35,774 nt of DNA, from the NCBI RefSeq assembly GCF_028527925.1, contig NZ_JAPESW010000036.1, forward strand, positions 1 through 35,774, given 5' to 3'. Positions within the stretch are counted from its first letter, which is position 1. Every line of letters starts with the position of its first letter. A model generated the notes under the pieces. It made no database searches. It had not been told where the DNA came from and saw only the letters and a list, made by a program, of their open reading frames with translations. Of the stretch, positions 7,884-13,597 are shown piece by piece. Both the position numbers and the translations under genes were made by a program. The stretch is from Cellulomonas fimi (GTDB taxonomy: Bacteria; Actinomycetota; Actinomycetes; Actinomycetales; Cellulomonadaceae).

Positions 7884-9149
7884 GTGCCCCGTCCCACCCC
7901 TCGCCTGTTCGCCGCCCTGACCCCGGGCGGCGAGCGCAACCTCCTCGACACGCTCCGTGAGGAGCGCACCGGGGGGATCCTGCTCCTGGTGGGCACGGTC
8001 GTCGCGCTGCTGTGGGCCAACGTGTGGCCGTCGTCGTACGCGTCGGTGTCTGCGACCGTCGTCGGCCCGGCCGCGCTGCACCTCGACCTGTCGCTCGCGG
8101 CGTGGGCGACGGACGGGCTGCTCGCGATCTTCTTCTTCGTCGTCGGGCTCGAGCTCAAGCGCGAGATCGTCGCGGGCGAGCTGCGCGACCCGCGCACGGC
8201 GGTCGTGCCGATCGTCGCGGCGGTCGGCGGCATGCTGGTCCCCGCGGCGCTCTACCTCGCGGTCAACCTGACCGCGCCGGACGGGAACCCCACGGGCTGG
8301 GCCGTGCCGACGGCGACCGACATCGCTTTCGCCGTCGCCGTGCTCGCGGTCGTGGGCCGGTCGCTGCCCAACGCGCTGCGCGCCTTCCTGCTGACGCTCG
8401 CGGTCGTCGACGACCTGCTCGCGATCATCGTCATCGGCGTCGTCTACACCGACCACGTCGCCCTCCTCACGCTCGCGGCCTCGCTGGCCGTCGTGGCCCT
8501 GTTCGCGGTGGCCGTCGCGCGCGGCATGACGAGCCCGTGGCTGCTCCTGCCGCTCGCGGTGCTCGCCTGGGGGCTCATGCACGCGTCGGGCGTGCACGCG
8601 ACGATCGCGGGCGTGCTGCTCGGCCTCGTCGTCCCGGCGACCCCGGAGGCGACGCAGCGCGCGCTGCGGCTGCGTGAGACGCCGGCCGAGTCGCTCGCGG
8701 AGCGCTGGGAGCACCGCTGGCGTCCGGTGTCCGCGGGCTTCGCCGTCCCGGTGTTCGCGGTGTTCGCCGCCGGTGTCACGTTCAGCGCGGCGACGGTCCG
8801 GGACGCGGTCGCCGACCCGGTCGCGCAGGGAGTCGCGCTCGGCCTGGTCGTCGGCAAACCGCTCGGCATCCTCGGCGCGACGTGGCTCGTCGCCCGGTTC
8901 ACGCGCGCGTCGCTCGCGCCCGGGCTCGGGTGGGCCGACGTGCTCGCCGTCGGTCTCGTCGGCGGCATCGGGTTCACGGTGTCGCTGCTCGTCGGCGAGC
9001 TCGCGTTCGGGGCCGGCAGCGCGCACGACGAGCACGTCGTCGTCGCGGTGCTCGTGGGCTCGCTCGTCGCCGCGTGCGCGGGCGGTCTGGCGCTCTGGCA
9101 GCGGGACCGGCACCACGCGTCCGCCCACGGGACCCCCGCCACCGGGTAG
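7884..9149 (+). CDS. nhaA: NhaA Na+/H+ antiporter
   Basis: A 421-residue inner-membrane antiporter that expels Na+ in exchange for H+ for pH and salt homeostasis. Typical NhaA segments are EERTGGILLLVGTVVALLWA, LLAIFFFVVGLELKREIVAG, VPTATDIAFAVAVL (pore Asp) and LTLAVVDDLLAIIVIGVVY, whose adjacent Asp pair binds the ion. The later helices include WGLMHASGVHATIAGVLLGL and GGIGFTVSLLVGELAFG. GTG at 7884 is preceded by GGAGG. A possible -10 box TACCCT lies at 7818-7823, giving a leader of about 55 nt. The length is that of the NhaA family without extra cytoplasmic domains. Confidence 0.95.
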   Translation: MPRPTPRLFAALTPGGERNLLDTLREERTGGILLLVGTVVALLWANVWPSSYASVSATVVGPAALHLDLSLAAWATDGLLAIFFFVVGLELKREIVAGELRDPRTAVVPIVAAVGGMLVPAALYLAVNLTAPDGNPTGWAVPTATDIAFAVAVLAVVGRSLPNALRAFLLTLAVVDDLLAIIVIGVVYTDHVALLTLAASLAVVALFAVAVARGMTSPWLLLPLAVLAWGLMHASGVHATIAGVLLGLVVPATPEATQRALRLRETPAESLAERWEHRWRPVSAGFAVPVFAVFAAGVTFSAATVRDAVADPVAQGVALGLVVGKPLGILGATWLVARFTRASLAPGLGWADVLAVGLVGGIGFTVSLLVGELAFGAGSAHDEHVVVAVLVGSLVAACAGGLALWQRDRHHASAHGTPATG

Positions 9150-9152
9150 GTT
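9147..9152 (+). promoter_or_regulatory. -10 box for a probably leaderless hydrolase mRNA
   Basis: TAGGTT fits the actinobacterial TANNNT -10 consensus and ends 8 nt before the ATG at 9161, so transcription would begin at or next to the start codon. There is no purine-rich ribosome binding site in the gap. The box overlaps the TAG stop of nhaA. Confidence 0.5.
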
Positions 9153-9160
9153 CGGCTCCG

Positions 9161-10099
9161 ATGAGCACCGTCGACTCCGCGACGCTCCTGATCGAGGGAC
9201 CGTGGCGGCACCGGTTCGTCGCCGCGAACGGCGCCCGGTTCCACGTCACCGTCTCCGGTCCCGACGACCGCGACACGCCTCTCGTCGTGCTGCTGCACGG
9301 CGTGCCGCAGTTCTGGTGGGCCTGGCGACGGCAGATCCCCGCGCTCGCGGACGCCGGCTACCGCGTCGCGGCGATGGACGTGCGCGGCACCGGCTCGTCC
9401 GACAAGCCGCCGCAGGGCTACGACGTCCCGACGCTCGCCGCGGACGTCGCGGGCGTGGTCCGCTCGCTCGGCGCGTCGCGCGCGATCGTCGTCGGCAACG
9501 GCACGGGCGGCGAGATCGCCTGGGCGACGGCGGCCCTGCACCCCGACGTCGTGCAGGCCGTGGCCGCGCTCGGCGCCCCGCACCCGCTCGACGTGCACGG
9601 CCACCCGCGCACCGCCCTCCGGGCCGGTGCCTGGCGTCGGCTCGCGTTCGCGCAGCTCCCCTCGTTCCCCGAGCGCGCCCTCCAGCGCGGCGACCTGGTC
9701 CGCACGCTGCTGACCGAGTGGGGCGGGGCTCCGGGGTGGCTCGACGCGGCGACCGAGCAGCAGTACCGCGAGGCCGTCCGGGTGCCGTTCGCGGCGCACA
9801 GCCAGATGGAGCAGCTGCGCTGGCTCGTGCGGTCGATGCCGCGGCTCGACGGTCGCCGGTACCACGCGGCGCTCGAGCAGACCCGGCCGCTGCCCGTGCT
9901 GCAGGTGCACGGCGGGCGCGACGGGCTGCGACCGGCGACGTACGCGCCGCTGTCGGCCGCGACGAAGGCGCTCGTCGCCGAGCGCTACCGGTACGAGCTC
10001 GTGCCGTCCGCGGGCCACTGGCTGCCCGACGAGGCCCCGGACGTCGTGTCCGAGGTGCTGCTCGACTGGCTCGCCGAGACGGCGCTCGTCAGCCCTTGA
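9161..10099 (+). CDS. Alpha/beta hydrolase (EphE-like) with a non-standard nucleophile elbow
   Basis: A 312-residue alpha/beta-fold protein similar to epoxide hydrolase-type enzymes. LVVLLHGVPQFWWAWRRQIP carries the HG oxyanion motif and YRVAAMDVRGTGSSDKPPQG is the usual D-x-R-G-x-G-x-S-D stretch. A C-terminal LQVHGGRDGL and SAGHWLPDEAP supply the acid and the catalytic His. The elbow reads VVGNGTGGEIAW, so the usual Ser or Asp nucleophile position is Gly; the protein may not be a conventional hydrolase. Position next to nth and crp matches ephE (Rv3670) in M. tuberculosis. The last codons share a 15-bp repeat with the nth 3' end. Confidence 0.82.
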   Translation: MSTVDSATLLIEGPWRHRFVAANGARFHVTVSGPDDRDTPLVVLLHGVPQFWWAWRRQIPALADAGYRVAAMDVRGTGSSDKPPQGYDVPTLAADVAGVVRSLGASRAIVVGNGTGGEIAWATAALHPDVVQAVAALGAPHPLDVHGHPRTALRAGAWRRLAFAQLPSFPERALQRGDLVRTLLTEWGGAPGWLDAATEQQYREAVRVPFAAHSQMEQLRWLVRSMPRLDGRRYHAALEQTRPLPVLQVHGGRDGLRPATYAPLSAATKALVAERYRYELVPSAGHWLPDEAPDVVSEVLLDWLAETALVSP

Positions 10100-10157
10100 G
10101 CCCGCAGGCCGCGCGCGGCGGCCGTGCCGCCTCGACGTCGCGCGTCAGCCCTTGAGC
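10087..10157. repeat. 15-bp direct repeat shared by the 3' ends of the hydrolase gene and nth
   Basis: CGTCAGCCCTTGAGC occurs at 10087-10101 and again at 10143-10157, 56 bp apart. The right copy is the end of nth on the minus strand (Leu-Lys-Gly-TGA); the left copy lies downstream of nth and supplies the last codons and TGA of the convergent hydrolase gene (Val-Ser-Pro-TGA). Confidence 0.85.
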
Positions 10158-10849
10158 ATCGCCGTCGCGCGCACCGGGTCGTTCTCGCCGATGCCCGCCG
10201 ACGGGCACCACGCCGCGACCGGGCACGCGCCGCACGCGGGCTTGCGCGCGAAGCACGTGCGCCGCCCGTGGAAGATCAGCCGGTGGCAGGCCATGGTCCA
10301 GTCCTTGCGCGGCAGGAGCTCCCCGAGCTCGCGCTCGACGACCAGCGGGTCCTCGCTCGTCGTGTAGCCGAGCCGCAGCGACAGGCGCAGCACGTGCGTG
10401 TCCGTCGTGATGCCCGGGATGCCGAACGCGTTGCCGAGCACGACGTTCGCCGTCTTGCGTCCCACCCCGGGCAGCGTGACGAGGTCCTCGAGCCGGTGCG
10501 GCACGACGCCGCCGTGCTGCTCGACGAGCGCCGCCGACAGCCCCGTGACCGCGCGCGCCTTGGCCCGGAAGAAGCCCGTCGGCCGGAGGATCTCCTCGAG
10601 CTCGTCGGGGTCGGCGGCCGCGAGCGCCGCCGGGTCCGGGTAGCGGGCGAAGAGGGTCGGCGTCGTGAGGTTCACGCGCACGTCCGTCGTCTGCGCGGAC
10701 AGCACGGTCGCGACGAGCAGCTCGAACGGCGACGTGAAGTCGAGCTCGCAGCGTGCGTCGGGGTAGCGGACCGCGAGCGCCCGGTCGACGCGGCGCGCGC
10801 GACGGGTCCGTGCGAGGGGGGTCTCGGTCGTGCCCGGCGCGTCGCTCAC
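10145..10849 (-). CDS. nth: Endonuclease III (Nth)
   Basis: A 234-residue bifunctional DNA glycosylase/AP lyase of base-excision repair that removes oxidised pyrimidines. Visible features are [20 protein letters not shown], the helix-hairpin-helix [18 protein letters not shown] with catalytic Lys132, and the catalytic Asp150 in [13 protein letters not shown]-terminal 4Fe-4S loop has C199, C206, C209 and C215 (spacing 6-2-5). GTG at 10849 is chosen because family similarity starts at about residue 15 and the frame upstream of it is low-complexity Arg/Pro. It converges with the hydrolase gene and shares a tail repeat with it. Confidence 0.95.
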   Translation of the reverse strand: MSDAPGTTETPLARTRRARRVDRALAVRYPDARCELDFTSPFELLVATVLSAQTTDVRVNLTTPTLFARYPDPAALAAADPDELEEILRPTGFFRAKARAVTGLSAALVEQHGGVVPHRLEDLVTLPGVGRKTANVVLGNAFGIPGITTDTHVLRLSLRLGYTTSEDPLVVERELGELLPRKDWTMACHRLIFHGRRTCFARKPACGACPVAAWCPSAGIGENDPVRATAMLKG

Positions 10850-11040
10850 GCGTGGCAGCGTAGGCCGCACCGGTGACACCTGCCGGGCGGACGGTCGGGT
10901 CGGATGTCGCCCCCTCGGCGCAGCGCCCGTCGCCCCGTCGGCCCAACGCGCTGACCTGCGGACGAACTGGTCGCGCGGACGGCTCAAGTCCCGGCCTCCG
11001 CACGCCGAACGACGGGATGAGGACCTGGAGGCTCACCCCG

Positions 11041-11454
11041 ATGACTGCACCCACCGAGCAGCGCGTGCGCGACCTGCGTCTCGACCGCCGCGCGCTGCGC
11101 GCCGAGCGTGCGCGCGTGGGGTGGTGGCGCCGGCTGGTGCGCGCCCGGCTCGACCTCGCCGTCGCGCAGGTCGCACGGCCGCAGACGCTCGGCGAGGACG
11201 TCGCCTTCCAGCTGCCCGTCGACGTGGGCGTGGACGTGCCCCGCCCGGCCGAGCTCGCCGCCGTGCTCACCGGGACACCGGCCGACGAGCTGGCCGCGCT
11301 CGACGACCTGCGCGCGCTCGACGAGCAGCTCGCGCGCTACGAGGCGGGCGTCGCGTCGGCCCTGTCGGACACCACGGACCAGCTCATCACGCGGCTCGCG
11401 CTCGACCCCGAGGCGACCGCCGCGTGCCTCCAGGAGCCCATCGGTCGGGGCTGA
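11041..11454 (+). CDS. RsiG-like helical-hairpin protein
   Basis: A 137-residue, highly charged, mostly helical protein with no membrane segment or enzyme motif. Two long helices are predicted. The first contains AERARVGWWRRLVRARLDL, which resembles the first c-di-GMP-binding helix of the anti-sigma factor RsiG (E-x3-S-x2-R-x3-Q-x3-D); R and D are kept but the S and Q positions are not. The second, LRALDEQLARYEAGV then ALSDTTDQLITRL, resembles the second helix. ATG at 11041 follows a weak GGAGG-like stretch (GGACCTGGAGG). It lies between nth and crp. Whether it binds a sigma factor or c-di-GMP is unknown; the resemblance is from memory. Confidence 0.65.
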   Translation: MTAPTEQRVRDLRLDRRALRAERARVGWWRRLVRARLDLAVAQVARPQTLGEDVAFQLPVDVGVDVPRPAELAAVLTGTPADELAALDDLRALDEQLARYEAGVASALSDTTDQLITRLALDPEATAACLQEPIGRG

Positions 11455-11593
11455 GGCCCCTCATACGGCAAACTGTGAGATGGCCGGTGCCCGAGACCAG
11501 GACGCCGGACGGGTACCGCCACCGAGCCAGACGGTTCGCGCGCGGTCGTCAGGCCGGTGACCGTCGGGTCGGGCCGGGAAGGAAGGAGCCACG

Positions 11594-12271
11594 GTGGAGG
11601 ACGACATCGTGCTGGCAGCCCCCCTCTTCGCGGGGCTGGACGTCGAGACGTCCGGGGCGCTCGTCGCGACCATGAAGCAGCTCCACCTCGTGCGCGGCGA
11701 CACGCTGTTCCACGAGGGTGAGCCCGGTGACCGGCTGTACGTCGTGCGCGACGGCAAGATCAAGCTCGGCCGACGCTCCAACGACGGTCGCGAGAACCTG
11801 CTCGCCGTGCTCGGTCCGGGCGAGATGTTCGGCGAGCTGTCCCTGTTCGACCCGGGCCCGCGCACCGCGACAGCGACGGTCGTCGCCGACGCCGAGGTGC
11901 TCGAGCTCGGCCACGCCGACCTCATCAAGTGGCTCCAGGACAAGCCGTCGGTCGCCCAGCAGCTGCTGCAGGCCCTCGCGCGCCGCCTGCGCCGCACCAA
12001 CGAGGCGCTGGCCGACCTCGTGTTCTCCGACGTCCCGGGCCGTGTCGCCAAGGCGCTGCTCGACCTGTCGACCCGGTTCGGCGAGAAGGTCGACGAGGGC
12101 GTGCGCGTCGCGCACGACCTCACGCAGGAGGAGCTCGCGCAGCTCGTCGGTGCGTCGCGCGAGACCGTCAACAAGGCGCTCGCCGACTTCGCCGCGCGCG
12201 GCTGGGTGCGGCGCGAGGGCCGCGCCGTCGTCCTGCTCGACATCGACCGCCTGGAGCGCCGCGCGCGCTGA
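11594..12271 (+). CDS. crp: Crp/Fnr-family transcription regulator (GlxR/Crp)
   Basis: A 225-residue cAMP-responsive global regulator. The N-terminal cyclic-nucleotide domain includes FHEGEPGDRLYVVRDGKIKL and the phosphate-binding cassette GEMFGELSLFDPGPRTATAT, with the key Glu and Arg present. A dimer helix follows, and the C-terminal winged helix has LTQEELAQLVGASRETVNKA. It is close to my recollection of M. tuberculosis Crp (Rv3676) and Corynebacterium GlxR. GTG at 11594 is preceded by GGAAGGAAGGAG. The upstream region (11455-11593) contains TGTGA at 11473-11477 with only a poor second half-site, so autoregulation is possible but not shown. Confidence 0.94.
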   Translation: MEDDIVLAAPLFAGLDVETSGALVATMKQLHLVRGDTLFHEGEPGDRLYVVRDGKIKLGRRSNDGRENLLAVLGPGEMFGELSLFDPGPRTATATVVADAEVLELGHADLIKWLQDKPSVAQQLLQALARRLRRTNEALADLVFSDVPGRVAKALLDLSTRFGEKVDEGVRVAHDLTQEELAQLVGASRETVNKALADFAARGWVRREGRAVVLLDIDRLERRAR

Positions 12272-12299
12272 CGGCAGCCGCTCCGGCACGAGACGTGCG

Positions 12300-12333
12300 A
12301 CGGCCCCGGTCCCACCAGGACCGGGGCCGTTCG
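12300..12333. terminator. Bidirectional hairpin terminator between crp and the RidA gene
   Basis: ACGGCCCCGGTCC (12300-12312) and GGACCGGGGCCGT (12318-12330) form a perfect 13-bp stem with a 5-nt loop, followed by TCG. It separates the convergent crp and RidA genes. Confidence 0.88.
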
Positions 12334-12354
12334 TCTTCCCGCCGGGCAGGCGGG

Positions 12355-12852
12355 TCAGTCGCGCAGGCGGACGACGATCTCGACCTCGACCGGCGAGTCC
12401 ATCGGCAGCACCGCGACGCCCACCGCCGAGCGTGCGTGCACCCCGGCGTCGCCGAGCACGTCGCGCAGGAGGAGGCTCGCGCCGTTGACCACGGCCGGCT
12501 GACCGGTGAACGCGGGGTCGCTCGCGACGAAGCCGACGACCTTGACGACGCGCGCGACACGGTCGAGCGCGTCCGCGCCGGTCGGTCCGCCGTCCGCGGC
12601 GACGGCCGCCGCGACCGCGGCCAGGGCGTTGAGCGCGGCCGTCCGGGCGTACCCGGCGGCGTCGTCGGGGGCGACCAGACCGGGCCCGTCGCCGACCTTG
12701 CCCGTCGCGGGCAGCGCACCCGCGACGAAGGGCAGCTGTCCGGACGTCCACACCGTGTCGCCGTCGCGGAGCGCCGGGACGTAGGCGGCGAGCGGCGCGG
12801 CGACCGTCGGCAGCTCGAGCCCGAGCTCGGCCAGGCGGGCGGCGACGCCCAT
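12355..12852 (-). CDS. RidA/YER057c/UK114 family protein
   Basis: A 165-residue RidA-fold protein; the family forms trimers that hydrolyse reactive enamine/imine intermediates made by pyridoxal-phosphate enzymes. Characteristic sequence includes YVPALRDGDTVWTSGQLPFV, TAALNALAAVAAAV, VVKVVGFVASDPAFTGQPAV, GASLLLRDVLG and the closing ARSAVGVAVLPMDSPVEVEI. It belongs to the longer (about 155-165 residue) subgroup found in actinobacteria rather than the 130-residue archetype. Its ATG overlaps the upstream DUF4177 gene by one base (TGATG), so the two are translationally coupled, as in M. tuberculosis Rv3678c and Rv3678A. Confidence 0.92.
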   Translation of the reverse strand: MGVAARLAELGLELPTVAAPLAAYVPALRDGDTVWTSGQLPFVAGALPATGKVGDGPGLVAPDDAAGYARTAALNALAAVAAAVAADGGPTGADALDRVARVVKVVGFVASDPAFTGQPAVVNGASLLLRDVLGDAGVHARSAVGVAVLPMDSPVEVEIVVRLRD

Positions 12853-13013
12853 CAGGCCTGCTTCGGACGCTTGAGGTACGCGACCAGACCGGCGTCCGGG
12901 CCCTGGATCACCTGGACGAGCTCCCACCCGTCGGCGCCCCACTGGTCCAGGATCTGCTTGGTCGCGTGGATGATGAGGGGGATCGTCGCGTACTCCCACT
13001 GCTGCGTCGCCAT
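12852..13013 (-). CDS. DUF4177-type small protein
   Basis: A 53-residue protein beginning MATQQWEYATIPLIIHATKQ, continuing LDQWGADGWELVQVIQGPD and ending AYLKRPKQA. The W-E-Y...GADGWELV pattern is typical of DUF4177. It matches the small gene Rv3678A by position. No biochemical role is established. A TAGGGT box ends 6 nt before the ATG, so the mRNA for this gene and RidA is probably leaderless. Confidence 0.85.
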   Translation of the reverse strand: MATQQWEYATIPLIIHATKQILDQWGADGWELVQVIQGPDAGLVAYLKRPKQA

Positions 13014-13019
13014 GCGCCC

Positions 13020-13025
13020 ACCCTA
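13020..13025 (-). promoter_or_regulatory. -10 box for a leaderless DUF4177-ridA mRNA
   Basis: On the minus strand TAGGGT is followed by GGGCGC and then ATG at 13013. The 6-nt gap puts the expected transcription start at the A of ATG; there is no room for a ribosome binding site. Confidence 0.55.
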
Positions 13026-13087
13026 GCGGGGGCGACGGCGCCAGCGACGCGCCCCGAGCCGGACGGCGACACGCCGTGCAAGCGCTC

Positions 13088-13387
13088 TCACCGGACCGGC
13101 AGCACGCCCGTCTCGACGCCCACGAGCTCCGCGTGCCACGAGCGGACCTCGGGCCGGCGGCGCAGCAGCGCGCGGCGCTCACGCTCGGTCATGCCGCCCC
13201 ACACGCCGAAGTCCATGCGGTTGTCGAGCGCGTCGGCGAGGCACTCCAGGCGGACGGGGCAGCCGGTGCACACGGAGCGCGCCTCCCGCTGGGCCGCGCC
13301 CTCGACGAAGAGAGCGTCCGGTGACAGCTTGCCCGTGCCACAGGCGGCGATCGCGGTCCAGTGCGCGTCCAGCGTGACGGTTGCCAC
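13088..13387 (-). CDS. whiB4: WhiB-family iron-sulfur regulator (WhiB4-like)
   Basis: A 99-residue WhiB protein, a redox- or nitric-oxide-sensing 4Fe-4S transcription factor restricted to actinobacteria and their phages. The four cluster ligands are C16, C40, C43 and C49 (C-x2-C-x5-C in SVCTGCPVRLECL), followed by the family turn FGVWGGMTERERRALLRR. Its place divergent from the class A PBP and close to crp and RidA corresponds to whiB4 (Rv3681c) beside ponA2 in M. tuberculosis, which is the reason for the symbol. The 210-bp intergenic region shared with the PBP gene holds a 15-bp inverted repeat. Confidence 0.9.
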   Translation of the reverse strand: MATVTLDAHWTAIAACGTGKLSPDALFVEGAAQREARSVCTGCPVRLECLADALDNRMDFGVWGGMTERERRALLRRRPEVRSWHAELVGVETGVLPVR

Positions 13388-13454
13388 TCACCCTCCAGAG
13401 AAGACGGACGGGTGCCGCGGGCACCCGTGTCCTGCGGGGAAACTAGTCGGTCAA

Positions 13455-13502
13455 GCGTCCGTCTGGCGAGACTCCTTTCGGGTCATTTCGCCAGATGGAC
13501 GC
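13455..13502. promoter_or_regulatory. Inverted repeat between the divergent WhiB and PBP genes
   Basis: GCGTCCGTCTGGCGA (13455-13469) and TCGCCAGATGGACGC (13488-13502) are inverted repeats with one mismatch over 15 bp, separated by 18 bp. The position, about 70 bp upstream of whiB and 95 bp upstream of the PBP start, suits a shared operator, but no regulator is identified. Confidence 0.5.
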
Positions 13503-13585
13503 TCGACCAGTCCGCGAGGTGTGCAGGTCCGGTGCAGGTCGCGCCGTCGACGGGCCGGGAGGAGAGCGCTCCGAGGTCGCCCGAC

Positions 13586-13591
13586 TACCCT
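13586..13591 (+). promoter_or_regulatory. -10 box for a leaderless PBP mRNA
   Basis: TACCCT ends 6 nt before ATG 13598, so the mRNA should start at the initiation codon. A GTG at 13592 lies too close to the box to be transcribed, which supports the ATG. Confidence 0.55.
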
Positions 13592-13597
13592 GTGGCC

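Noticed and set aside
6084..9128. 1,014-codon minus-strand frame across glnR and nhaA
   Set aside because: It crosses three well-supported genes and an intergenic region and reads as charged low-complexity sequence.
11470..11490. Crp autoregulatory site upstream of crp
   Set aside because: Only one half-site (TGTGA) is good; the second half does not match TCACA.
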